Below, one piece after another: positions 7,725 through 15,543 of a stretch of DNA of 64,000 bases. The translations under genes and the position numbers were made by a program. A model generated the notes under the pieces. It was not told where the DNA came from. It did no database searches and saw only the letters and a list, made by a program, of their open reading frames with translations. The number at the start of each line of letters is the position of its first letter. The first letter of the stretch is position 1. Source of the stretch: Bacillota bacterium (GTDB lineage Bacteria > Bacillota > Clostridia > Christensenellales > Aristaeellaceae); contig JAEZQK010000060.1 of assembly GCA_023413135.1 (NCBI GenBank), forward strand, positions 155,942 through 219,941, given 5' to 3'.

Positions 7725-8579
7725 TTAAAATGAAGTCGTATCCGGGTCCTTTGCCAGGCCGCAGATGCCGGGCTCCACGCTGTCGATGGCGGCCATTTCC
7801 GCATCGGAAAGCACAAAATCGAACAGGTCGGCATTTTGACGGATGCGCTCTGGCGTAACGGACTTGGGCAGTGGCAGGAATCCCTTTTGCAGGCTCCAGC
7901 GCAAAGCGATTTGGGCGGCGGACTTTAAGTGCCTTTGCGCAATTTCCTGCACGATAACCACATCCGTGATGCGGCCGACACCCAGGGGGCTGTATGCCTC
8001 CAGGAGAATGTCATACCTGCGGCAAAAGTCCACCGTCTTAAGGTGCACGTCGCCGGGGCACAGGCGGATCTGATTCACCATGGGCATAACCAAAGCGGTC
8101 TCCATCAATGCCGTAAGATGATGGGGCCGGAAATTGCTCACGCCGATGGCACGGATGCGTCCCGCATCATACAATTCCTCAAACGCCTTCCAGGAACCGG
8201 CATTAGCCTCCTTCCAATTGTTGCGGAAATGGATGGGGTTGGGCCAGTGGATGAGATACAGGTCCAGGTAGTCAAAGCCCAGCTCCCGCAGGCTAATGTC
8301 AAAGGCCCGCATCGTCTTGTCGTAGCCGTGGTCGGGGTTAAACAGCTTGCTGGTCACAAAAACATCCTTGCGCGCTATGCCGCTTTCTCTTACCGCACGG
8401 CCTACGCTTTCTTCGTTTCCATAGGCCGAGGCCGTATCGATATGCCGGTAGCCTGCCTCCAAAGCCGCCTTCACAGAGGAAACGGCCACCTCTCCATCAG
8501 GCGTCTGCCAGGTGCCAAAGCCCACGCAGGGAATCTGAACACCATTAGACAGCCTATACGTATCCTTCACTGATTTCAT
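7725..8579 (-). CDS. Aldo/keto reductase
   Basis: A 284-residue NADPH-dependent aldo/keto reductase with the full catalytic tetrad D48, Y53, K78 and H111 (DTASAYGNE, TSKLF, LIHWP) and the family signature GVSNFRPHHL. The open frame extends to 8606, but the ATG at 8579 is preceded by AAGGAGAGG at good spacing and gives the normal N-terminus MKSVKDTYRLSNG. It is the first gene of a two-gene operon with the Fe-ADH, and the MerR-family gene diverges from it. Methylglyoxal or other small aldehydes are plausible substrates by analogy with AdhR-controlled operons; that is inference. Confidence 0.88.
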   Translation of the reverse strand: MKSVKDTYRLSNGVQIPCVGFGTWQTPDGEVAVSSVKAALEAGYRHIDTASAYGNEESVGRAVRESGIARKDVFVTSKLFNPDHGYDKTMRAFDISLRELGFDYLDLYLIHWPNPIHFRNNWKEANAGSWKAFEELYDAGRIRAIGVSNFRPHHLTALMETALVMPMVNQIRLCPGDVHLKTVDFCRRYDILLEAYSPLGVGRITDVVIVQEIAQRHLKSAAQIALRWSLQKGFLPLPKSVTPERIRQNADLFDFVLSDAEMAAIDSVEPGICGLAKDPDTTSF

Positions 8580-8599
8580 GGAACCTCTCCTTTTTTCAC

Positions 8600-8638
8600 T
8601 TGCCAAATGCCGGGCCAGTTGTTATACTGCCAGTATAA
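8600..8638 (+). promoter_or_regulatory. Divergent promoter and palindrome before the merR-like gene
   Basis: TTGCCA (8600-8605), a 17-base spacer and TATACT (8623-8628) form a plus-strand promoter. Its -10 overlaps the perfect palindrome TTATACTG-C-CAGTATAA (8622-8638), which also contains the -10 of the opposite promoter, so the two promoters probably compete. Confidence 0.45.
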
Positions 8639-8662
8639 ACCTTAACGTTAACTCTAAGTCAA
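8632..8662 (-). promoter_or_regulatory. MerR-type promoter (19-bp spacer) of the aldehyde operon
   Basis: On the minus strand TTGACT (8657-8662) and TATACT (8632-8637) are separated by 19 bases containing the dyad CTTAGAGTTAACGTTAAGG. A 19-bp spacer with a central dyad is the classic MerR-activated layout. The adjacent divergent gene encodes a MerR-family protein. Confidence 0.7.
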
Positions 8663-8702
8663 CCACGGAAAACAAATTTTTCCGCTGAAAGGAGCATACC
8701 CA

Positions 8703-9080
8703 GTGGACTATTCCATGAAACAGGTTTCCCAATTGACAGGCTTGACGGCGCACACCCTACGCTATTATGAAAAGGAAGGCCTTTTGCCCGACGTGCACAG
8801 AACGAAAAGCGGCATCCGCCGTTTCTCCCAGGAGGACATCGAGGGGCTGGGGCTGATCTGCTGCCTGAAAAGCACGGGGATGTCCATCAAGCAGATCCGG
8901 GAATTTGTGGAACTAAGTCTACAGGGGGATTGCACACTCAAACGCAGGTGCGATATGCTCATCGCCCACAAAAGGGATGTGGAGGAGCAGATGCTTAGGA
9001 TGCAAAAGCACATTGAGAAGGTCACCCACAAGATCGCTTACTTCACCAGCAAATACGAGATGATTGCGGCGGCCAAATAG
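8703..9080 (+). CDS. MerR-family transcriptional regulator (AdhR-like)
   Basis: A 125-residue regulator starting at GTG 8703 after AAAGGAG. The N-terminal winged-helix HTH is typical (VSQLTGLTAHTLRYYEKEGLL at about 8-28), followed by the second wing GIRRFSQEDIEGL and a C-terminal dimerisation coiled coil (about 80-118). Cysteines C60, C61, C86 and C92 could sense electrophiles, as proposed for AdhR-type regulators; this is inference. It is divergent from, and most likely activates, the aldo/keto reductase-ADH operon through the 19-bp-spacer promoter. Confidence 0.85.
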   Translation: MDYSMKQVSQLTGLTAHTLRYYEKEGLLPDVHRTKSGIRRFSQEDIEGLGLICCLKSTGMSIKQIREFVELSLQGDCTLKRRCDMLIAHKRDVEEQMLRMQKHIEKVTHKIAYFTSKYEMIAAAK

Positions 9081-9109
9081 CCGCACCTTCATTTGTTACA
9101 ATCCGTCCA

Positions 9110-9139
9110 TTGTTTCCCTGCCATTCTTGTTGGTATACT
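9110..9139 (+). promoter_or_regulatory. Promoter of the L,D-transpeptidase gene
   Basis: TTGTTT (9110-9115), an 18-base spacer and TATACT (9134-9139) lie 35 bases before the ATG at 9174. Confidence 0.4.
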
Positions 9140-9173
9140 GAATGTATTAGGAAAGCACCGAGAGGAGGCGCTT

Positions 9174-10910
9174 ATGTTTACGATCCGCCGGATGGCCGCT
9201 CTTTTATCGGCCACCATTCTTTTGATTTCATCTCTTCCCGCCCTGGCGGAAGGAGAATTGGCTTTTGTGGACCTTCCTCAGGAGATCCGCCCCGGCAAGC
9301 TTACGATGCTCAGCTTTACTGCTTCCATCCCTGATGATGTGGATATCCTCCTTACGGATGCAACGGAAACAGCCGTGAAGCTGTATGAGGCATTCCCCGC
9401 AAAAGCCGGGCGCAACAACATCACCTTTGACGGCACTTGGGGTGGCGCCGCTCTTCCGCCCGGCGCCTACAAGCTTGAGATCGTGGCGTCAAACAGCCAA
9501 GCCTCGGCAGACATAACGATCGGTCAGCAAGGTCCTGTTCTTGTAAACGTCATGCCCAGCGACACGCACCTCTCTCCCGGCGCTCCCTTCAGCATACGCA
9601 CGGAGACGAATATGCAGGGTACACTGACCGTTCGCCTGGAAGAACAGGATGTGCTTTTGTACGAGGGAACCGTAAACGCCGGGGAGAATGATATCCCCTG
9701 GGACGGTACTGCGGCCGGCGCGGTCCTTCAGCCGGGCGACTATACGCTCATCGTGCAGCTTCAAGACAGCACAGGCTATTCATCCAACGCCCATTACATC
9801 CCCGTCACGCTGACGGAGGCTCAGGATGCAGCCGAGCTGACGGGGGAATCCACCGGCGTTAAGGAAGTGGCTGCAACGCCTCGCAGCGCGTTCGTAGCCC
9901 CCGCCGATTTCAGCACCCACCCTGCGGGCGGTGAGCTCAATTATTGGACGCTGCCCATGGACCTTGGCAACGAGGCCGCCATTTGGGAAGTGATGATGCA
10001 GCCCATTACCGTATTGAAGGGCAATCAAAAGCAGTTTTTCAAGCTCAGGGAGCAGCCGGACGACTCCTCCGCAATCGTCGGCGAGATCACTTACGATTCT
10101 CAGGGCGTGCGTGTTCTGGAAACGCTGGACAACGGCTGGAGCCTGATAGAAGCCTATTCCAGTTCCTTCAAAGGCAGCCCTTCCGAAGCGTGGGCCAAGA
10201 TGGTTCAGGGTTATGTGAAAACAAACCTGCTTCAAACGAAAAACCCTTCCGAGAAATATGGCCTGCTCATCGACAAGCTGTCCCAGAGGATGTATGTCTT
10301 CAAGGACGGCAAGATATTCACGGAACTGCTCATCTCCACAGGGCTGATAGACGACCCGGAAAAGCAGTACACCGAAACCCAGTCCGGGGAGTACCTGATC
10401 GTAAGCCGTGTGGGCAAATTCATGTCCGACAACCTGCATTGTGAAATGGCTCTTCGCTTCAATAACGGCAACCTGATCCATCAGGTGCCTTACACCTTGC
10501 GCGGCGACGGCAGCAAATACTTTGACAATACGGAACCCAAGCTGGGCACCAAGGCCAGTCATGGCTGCGTGAGGGTACAGCGCAAAAAAAACCCCGAGGG
10601 CGTGAACATGACCTGGCTGTGGGATAACCTGGAACTGAACACCAAGGTGCTCATCTGGGAGGACTACAAAGGCCGCCAGCTTCCCATTCCCAGCCCGGAC
10701 ACAAAGCTGTACTATAACCCTGACGGCGGCTCCTATTACCATAGCGTCGACAATTGCCTGGATGTCAAGGCAAAGTTCCTGCCCCTCTCCGGCTTCACCT
10801 ATGGCCAGTTGGAAGAAGGAACCTTTGCCGACCTGGAGCGCTGCCCCGCCTGCGCACCGCCCATGCGGGAAAGCGAGATCAGTGCCGTCAACGCCGCCCA
10901 TGCGGAGTAA
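9174..10910 (+). CDS. Exported L,D-transpeptidase (YkuD) with two FlgD-like Ig repeats
   Basis: A 578-residue exported protein that should form or remodel 3-3 peptidoglycan cross-links or anchor proteins to the wall. The frame opens at 9093, but the ATG at 9174 follows GAGAGGAGG and starts a clean signal peptide (MFTIRRMAALLSATILL...ALAE). Two FlgD-type Ig modules follow, each with a WGGAALPPGAY / WDGTAAGAVLQPGDY turn, then an SH3-like region and a YkuD domain whose active-site motif SHGCVR places the nucleophile at C465. The final 60 residues carry YYNPDGGSYYHS..C and CPAC, a small Cys/His module possibly binding metal. It is monocistronic. Confidence 0.9.
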   Translation: MFTIRRMAALLSATILLISSLPALAEGELAFVDLPQEIRPGKLTMLSFTASIPDDVDILLTDATETAVKLYEAFPAKAGRNNITFDGTWGGAALPPGAYKLEIVASNSQASADITIGQQGPVLVNVMPSDTHLSPGAPFSIRTETNMQGTLTVRLEEQDVLLYEGTVNAGENDIPWDGTAAGAVLQPGDYTLIVQLQDSTGYSSNAHYIPVTLTEAQDAAELTGESTGVKEVAATPRSAFVAPADFSTHPAGGELNYWTLPMDLGNEAAIWEVMMQPITVLKGNQKQFFKLREQPDDSSAIVGEITYDSQGVRVLETLDNGWSLIEAYSSSFKGSPSEAWAKMVQGYVKTNLLQTKNPSEKYGLLIDKLSQRMYVFKDGKIFTELLISTGLIDDPEKQYTETQSGEYLIVSRVGKFMSDNLHCEMALRFNNGNLIHQVPYTLRGDGSKYFDNTEPKLGTKASHGCVRVQRKKNPEGVNMTWLWDNLELNTKVLIWEDYKGRQLPIPSPDTKLYYNPDGGSYYHSVDNCLDVKAKFLPLSGFTYGQLEEGTFADLERCPACAPPMRESEISAVNAAHAE

Positions 10911-10932
10911 CGGGAGCGAACGTAAAAACGTA

Positions 10933-10970
10933 GCGGAGAGGGTGTCTTTTGAAAAAGACACCCTCTCCGC
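10933..10970. terminator. Long perfect hairpin after the L,D-transpeptidase gene
   Basis: GCGGAGAGGGTGTCTTT (10933-10949) and its exact complement (10954-10970) form a 17-bp stem with a four-base loop. There is no downstream T run, so it may act as a processing or stability hairpin or as a weak bidirectional terminator. Confidence 0.55.
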
Positions 10971-11017
10971 ACCTCACCCAGAAAACTTTACAAATACAAC
11001 CATGCCCCCGAAGGTCC

Positions 11018-11161
11018 AGGGCTCCGAAGCTTGGCTGCCGCCAGTGGCGGCAATAGGCCAAGTGAAGGAGGCCGGCGAAACAAGCGATGCAAGCGGTAGC
11101 GCAGCAGCGCGCCGATTGAGCCGGATGGGTAGGAAAGCCCTGGTCGCGCCCGCAGGCGCGA
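11018..11161. ncRNA. Candidate structured-RNA repeat, copy 1
   Basis: The intergenic region 10971-11206 holds one copy of an element repeated at 17911-18028. Predicted pairings are AGGGCT with AGCCCT closing the element, CTTGGC (11030-11035) with GCCAAG (11057-11062), an inner GCCGCC/GGCGGC hairpin (11037-11051), and CCGGC (11072-11076) with GCCGG (11120-11124). A further TCGCGCC-CGCA-GGCGCGA hairpin ends at 11161. Several helices differ from copy 2 by compensatory changes. The transcribed strand is unknown; it lies between the convergent ends of the transpeptidase and AraC genes. No named RNA family was recognised. Confidence 0.5.
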
Positions 11162-11206
11162 AATCTTATTGACTCGAAAACAAGCACGGTACAGGATGTT
11201 TTTACA

Positions 11207-12067
11207 TTATGCTTTCTTCGTGATCGGCAGCCATGCCTGGCACCTGTAATCCGCCGCCCGCTGATCCCCTTCCGGATACACCTCAATATCCGGCGCATCT
11301 GCATACTCATATCCGGATGTGGGCAGCCATTCCGTCACGATCCGCTTTTGCAATTCCTGCAGCGCCTGAGGCATGGGTCCTACGCAATCGAAGACCGCCC
11401 AGGTGCATGCCGGCACTTCATAGGCTGCCATGCCTTCCGGTGCAGGTTGATTGCTGGCTACGGCAATATAGTAGTCAAAATCCCTGCCGTTCATGCAGGT
11501 GCTTACGCCCAGCAAGCCGTAGGGCTCCCGGTCCATGGCCGCAATAATCCGGGGCACGATCCCCGACTGCACGGTCTTCTGCCAGAACAGGGGCACATTT
11601 TGAAAGCTTTCCTCCAGGCTCATGTCGAAGTGTTCCTTGACGCCCACGATTGTAAATGCATCCCGTTTTTCGATCCTGTAGTTCATTTCCGCTTCTCCTT
11701 TGATGGAAATCGTGAAGCTGATGCGCGGAAATGCCTTTAACTGAACGCCTTCCTCCCGGGCCATCGATGGCGATACGCCATGCACGCCTTGAAACGCACG
11801 GTTGAATGCCGTGGGCGAATCGTAGCCGTACTTAAGCGCCGCGTCGATGACCTTTATTCCCCCGGTCTGCAAATCGAACGCAGCCGCCGTCATGCGCCTT
11901 CGCCTTATATACTCCGACAGGGGAATCCCCGCAATGTAGGAAAACATGCGCTGGTAGTGGAACGTGGAGCAGCAGGCGATCTTTGCCGCCTGCTCGTAGT
12001 CGATCTTATCCGCCAGGTTTTCCTCAATGTAGCGGATGGATTCATTCAGCCGCTGGAGCCATTCCAT
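11207..12067 (-). CDS. AraC-family regulator with GyrI-like effector domain
   Basis: A 286-residue regulator with the Rob/SoxS-like arrangement: an N-terminal AraC DNA-binding domain with two helix-turn-helix motifs (about 8-105, including AAKIACCSTFHYQRMFSYIAG and ALKYGYDSPTAFNRAF) and a C-terminal GyrI-like/AraC_E_bind domain (about 125-285) that binds small hydrophobic ligands. GGGAGGTGAT precedes both a GTG at 12070 and an ATG at 12067; the ATG has the better seven-base spacing from GGAGG. It is monocistronic, and its targets are unknown. Confidence 0.85.
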   Translation of the reverse strand: MEWLQRLNESIRYIEENLADKIDYEQAAKIACCSTFHYQRMFSYIAGIPLSEYIRRRRMTAAAFDLQTGGIKVIDAALKYGYDSPTAFNRAFQGVHGVSPSMAREEGVQLKAFPRISFTISIKGEAEMNYRIEKRDAFTIVGVKEHFDMSLEESFQNVPLFWQKTVQSGIVPRIIAAMDREPYGLLGVSTCMNGRDFDYYIAVASNQPAPEGMAAYEVPACTWAVFDCVGPMPQALQELQKRIVTEWLPTSGYEYADAPDIEVYPEGDQRAADYRCQAWLPITKKA

Positions 12068-12231
12068 CACATCACCTCCCGTCCGTCAAAGCATAGCAGG
12101 AAGCAAAACTCCTGTCCTCTCATTTCATGCACCAAAAAGGGAGTTGAAGCGTGTGCCTTCCCGCATGCGCCCGTACAGCGCAAGCGCTTGCAAGCTGACC
12201 GCAAAAACAGTATCAATTTCCCCATTCCCCG

Positions 12232-13794
12232 TCACGTTTCCTTCCTATGGCTGCACAGGGTATACAGCGGGTCCATTTTGCGGACGCCGGGGTCTTGTGA
12301 AACGTAATCTTTTTGGAACCAGTACCCCGAGGGATGCACCTTGGTGCGGTAGCGGTTGTGGGGGGCCGGGAGCGGATCCGAGGCGCGCAGGGTGGCAGCC
12401 ATCAGTTCCGTCAGCATATCTGCCTTGACTAAGAGGCAGCCAGGATCGTCCCACATGTCACGGACCTCCAGGGGGTCGTTTTTCAAATCATACAGATGGC
12501 CTGTCCCCATCATGTCCACCTGGATCTTCCAGTCCCCCTTGCGGGCCATGCGCACCTGGCCGCACTGGGTCCAGGTGTTGAGGCAGTCGAATGTGACCGT
12601 GTTATGGCTTGCGCCTTCCGCGATCAGGTCCAGACCGTCTTTATCGTTCCAGTACAGCCCGGAAAAACCGCTTTCGGCATAGGCGATATCAAACTCTCGG
12701 AAGGGTGCTGCCTCCCCTTTCAGAAGTGGCACAAGGCTCCGGCCCTGGCTGCCAAAGGGCGTCCCGGTCTCCAAAATGGCGCATAGGGTAGGCAGGACGT
12801 CCACGATATTCACGCAAGCGTCTTCCCGTTTTCCCTGGGCACGGATCCCGGGGCCGCTAAAGATCATGGGAATCCGCGTCAGCACCTCGGGCAGGTCGGG
12901 CCCCTTGCGGATCAGGCCGTATTCCCCCATAAAATCCCCATGGTCGGCCAGATAGATCACGATGGTGTTGTCAAGCAGCCCGCGCTCAGCAAGGCCCGTG
13001 ACCAGGCGCTTGAACTGGTCGTCGATGAGCCTGAGCATGCCGTGGTAGTTGGACCGTACGCGCAGGATGCGCTTTTCAAGATCGCCCGGCATCACCTGCT
13101 CCCAAACCCCGCGCAGCCAGGGAAAACGCGCTCCCTTAGCCGCCAGGTCATCCAAGGACGTTTCTATGGGCGGCAGGCTTTCGGGCGGGAACATGTCAAA
13201 ATAGGGTTCCGGGACCTGATACGGATTATGGGGCTCGGCAAAGGATATCCAGGCAAAGAACGGATCTTTCCCCGCGGTCTGGTCGATAAATTTCAAGGCT
13301 GAGGACACGTTGCGGTAGGGATGCTGAACCTCAATACCCCCGGGGGAAGGCGTATGGGTCTCCATATGCTGCGTGGCGCAAAGAAAGTCGGCGAACTCCT
13401 TTTCCGCCGGCGTATCGTTTGGCTCACCCTCATAGCCCAGGTGGCCGCAGGTCTCGTGAAAGTCGAAGTCATCATGGGGATGGTGGGAGTGGTTCTTGCC
13501 GCACAGCGCTGTTTTATACCCCAGCCCTTTGAGCACATCCAGAAGGTCGTATGTGTACAGGGCGTCCGCGGCGTTGTGGTTGGTACGCACCTTGTGGCTT
13601 TCAGGGTAGCGGCCTGTGAACATGCTCACCCGGGCGGGCATGCAGGTGGGGTTAGGGGTATAGGCAAGGTCAAAATCCACACCTCCGTCCGCCCACTCAT
13701 CCAGGAAGGGCATGGTATCCAGATCATAGCTACAGCTTCGGCGCAGGCCGGCGCGCTGCTGGTCGGCCATGACGATGACGATGTTTGGTTTCAT
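12232..13794 (-). CDS. Sulfatase (alkaline-phosphatase superfamily, Cys-type)
   Basis: A 520-residue sulfatase. The formylglycine site is C51 in TCMPAR, matching C-x-P-x-R; metal-binding residues include D11 near the start (MADQQR) and the late DHGD motif (LADHGDFMGEYG). ALCGKNH matches the conserved Lys/His region. The frame opens at 13872, but the ATG at 13794 follows AAGGAGG and gives MKPNIVIVMADQQ. No signal peptide is seen, so it is probably cytoplasmic and acts on imported sulfated sugars. A Cys-type sulfatase needs an activating enzyme (anSME or FGE), and none is in this window. No glycan genes flank it. Confidence 0.87.
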   Translation of the reverse strand: MKPNIVIVMADQQRAGLRRSCSYDLDTMPFLDEWADGGVDFDLAYTPNPTCMPARVSMFTGRYPESHKVRTNHNAADALYTYDLLDVLKGLGYKTALCGKNHSHHPHDDFDFHETCGHLGYEGEPNDTPAEKEFADFLCATQHMETHTPSPGGIEVQHPYRNVSSALKFIDQTAGKDPFFAWISFAEPHNPYQVPEPYFDMFPPESLPPIETSLDDLAAKGARFPWLRGVWEQVMPGDLEKRILRVRSNYHGMLRLIDDQFKRLVTGLAERGLLDNTIVIYLADHGDFMGEYGLIRKGPDLPEVLTRIPMIFSGPGIRAQGKREDACVNIVDVLPTLCAILETGTPFGSQGRSLVPLLKGEAAPFREFDIAYAESGFSGLYWNDKDGLDLIAEGASHNTVTFDCLNTWTQCGQVRMARKGDWKIQVDMMGTGHLYDLKNDPLEVRDMWDDPGCLLVKADMLTELMAATLRASDPLPAPHNRYRTKVHPSGYWFQKDYVSQDPGVRKMDPLYTLCSHRKET

Positions 13795-13840
13795 CAGAAA
13801 GCCTCCTTGATCCTCACGGAGCAGATGCCATTTGAATGAC

Positions 13841-13895
13841 ATTATACCATAAAATGCAGCCAGCTGGGGCAAACCCCAGCCCCCTATGTTATAAT
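13841..13895. promoter_or_regulatory. Divergent promoter region with central palindrome
   Basis: A minus-strand -10 TATAAT (13841-13846) faces the sulfatase and a plus-strand TATAAT (13890-13895) faces the GNAT gene. Between them lies the perfect dyad GCTGGGG-CAAA-CCCCAGC (13863-13880), which covers where both -35 elements should be. The -35 matches are poor, so activation or repression at the dyad is plausible. Confidence 0.4.
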
Positions 13896-13964
13896 AGCAA
13901 TAGAAACCGGGAATTTAACGGGTGGTTCTCAACTTCGGAGCATTTATATTTGTGGAGGTAATCA

Positions 13965-14567
13965 ATGAATATAGAAATCCGTAAACTGACCCCGGACCTT
14001 GCGGAAGATTATGTCCGCTTTTTCGATGTTACACCGCATAATCAAAAGCATCATAATATCAAATGCTATTGTGTGTTTTGGTGCAATGACGACTGTGAAG
14101 GTAAAGATTTTAATTCCAAAATAGCAAGAAGGGATTACGCCATCCAATACGTCAAGGGTAACAATATACAAGGCTATCTTGCTTATTGTGATGATAAGGT
14201 CGTGGGATGGTGTAATGCCAACACGAAATCAGATTGCTTAAAGTGTAAGGGCTGGCGAGGGATGAATGGAAAGCGCAAGGGTTTCATACCTACAGAAGAA
14301 TCCACCCCGGAGATCAAGATAAAATCCGTTTTTTGTTTTGCAATCGCCCCGAAAATGCGACGACAAGGTATTGCTTCGCTGCTTTTAGCGCGTGTTTGCC
14401 AAGATGCAGCCGAGGATGGTTTTGACTTTGTGGAAGCTTATCCAGATAAAGTAGTCACTTTAAAATCTGAAGACTTTGTGGGATATGCCGATATGTATGA
14501 AAAAATTGGCTTTACCGTTTACCATGAAACAAATCAGAAGCTTGTCATGAGAAAACCGTTGAAATAA
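13965..14567 (+). CDS. GNAT-family N-acetyltransferase
   Basis: A 200-residue acetyltransferase. The acetyl-CoA-binding motif is visible as IAPKMRRQGIASLLLARV (about 126-143), preceded by strand KSVFCFAI and followed by a final strand YADMYEKIGFTVYHE. The N-terminal part is Cys-rich (CYCVFWCNDDC) and unlike the simplest GNATs. TGGAGG precedes the ATG by seven bases. Its AT-richer codon use contrasts with both neighbours, suggesting recent acquisition. The substrate is unknown. Confidence 0.8.
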   Translation: MNIEIRKLTPDLAEDYVRFFDVTPHNQKHHNIKCYCVFWCNDDCEGKDFNSKIARRDYAIQYVKGNNIQGYLAYCDDKVVGWCNANTKSDCLKCKGWRGMNGKRKGFIPTEESTPEIKIKSVFCFAIAPKMRRQGIASLLLARVCQDAAEDGFDFVEAYPDKVVTLKSEDFVGYADMYEKIGFTVYHETNQKLVMRKPLK

Positions 14568-14632
14568 TACCTCGCCTAATAAGCATAACAGGAAGCCGAC
14601 AAATTCCAACTTGTCGGTCAAATCATTATAAA

Positions 14633-14666
14633 GAGGGACACTTCTGTTTTTTCAGAAATGTCCCTC
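14633..14666. terminator. Bidirectional terminator-like hairpin
   Basis: GAGGGACACTTCTG (14633-14646) pairs with CAGAAATGTCCCTC (14653-14666) with one mismatch and a T6 loop. It separates the convergent GNAT and korB ends. A smaller CCGACAA...TTGTCGG stem lies just before it. Confidence 0.6.
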
Positions 14667-14691
14667 AGTTTAAAGCGGATAGACCCTGTCC

Positions 14692-15543
14692 TTATATGGC
14701 TTCCCTCATCAGCTTCTCCACCACTGCCCGGTTGGTAGCTTGGTCGATCAGCGGCACGCCATCCTTCAATACGGAATTCTTTCGGTGGAAGGTGGGCCGC
14801 TCCTCCCTGAAGATCACGCCAAGCGGAATCTTATCGTAGAACTCCATGGCCTTCTCCATGGCCTTCAGCTTGTCGGTGGGGTCGTAATCCTCGTTTAGGA
14901 TATAGGTGCGCTGCTGATACCACTGGAAGGTATTCAGCTTGTTGAAGCTCACGCAGGGCTGGAAGATATCCACCAGCGCATAGCCGGGATACTGGATAGC
15001 CTCCTTCATCAATGCCACCAAATGCTTGGGCTGGCCGCTGAATCCCCGGCCTACAAAGCCGGCCCCTGCGGCAATGGCCAGCAGCACAGGATTGAGCGGG
15101 GTGTTCACGCTGCCCTCCGTCTGTACGGGGGTAGTCATCCCCTCAATCGTGGTGGGGGAAGCTTGCCCCTTGGTCAGGCCATAGATCTGGTTGTCATGCA
15201 CGAAGTGGGTGATGTCCACATTCCTGCGCATGTTGTGCAGAAAGTGGTTACCGCCCTCGCCGTAGGAGTCGCCGTCGCCGGTATTCACGATCACGGTCAA
15301 ATCCTCGTTGGCGATCTTGGCCGCCACCGCCGCCGGCAGCGCCCGGCCATGCAAGCCGCAGAAGAAGTTGGCGCTGATGTACTGTGGCGTTTTTGCCGCC
15401 TGGCCGATGCCGGCCACCATCAATACCTCATGGGGGTCCTTGCCCAGTTCTTCCAGCGCCGTTTTGAGGCAGTTCAATATGCTGAAATTGCCGCAGCCTG
15501 GACACCAGGCCGTCTCATGGGTGGCAAATTTCTTTTCTTCCAT
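14692..15543 (-). CDS. korB: 2-oxoacid:ferredoxin oxidoreductase, beta (TPP-binding) subunit
   Basis: A 283-residue beta subunit that binds thiamine diphosphate and an iron-sulfur cluster and, with the alpha subunit, oxidatively decarboxylates a 2-oxoacid to its acyl-CoA while reducing ferredoxin. The N-terminal CPGCGNF carries cluster cysteines, and GDGDSYGEGGNHF is the TPP/Mg motif. Its ATG overlaps the korA stop codon by one base (TAATG), so translation is coupled. The KorB-type fold fits 2-oxoglutarate or a branched-chain/related 2-oxoacid; the substrate cannot be fixed. Confidence 0.88.
   Translation of the reverse strand: MEEKKFATHETAWCPGCGNFSILNCLKTALEELGKDPHEVLMVAGIGQAAKTPQYISANFFCGLHGRALPAAVAAKIANEDLTVIVNTGDGDSYGEGGNHFLHNMRRNVDITHFVHDNQIYGLTKGQASPTTIEGMTTPVQTEGSVNTPLNPVLLAIAAGAGFVGRGFSGQPKHLVALMKEAIQYPGYALVDIFQPCVSFNKLNTFQWYQQRTYILNEDYDPTDKLKAMEKAMEFYDKIPLGVIFREERPTFHRKNSVLKDGVPLIDQATNRAVVEKLMREAI

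Noticed and set aside
9780..10961. Long antisense frame opposite the L,D-transpeptidase gene
   Set aside because: It overlaps a complete gene with signal peptide and active-site motif; it has no ribosome site and an unnatural composition.
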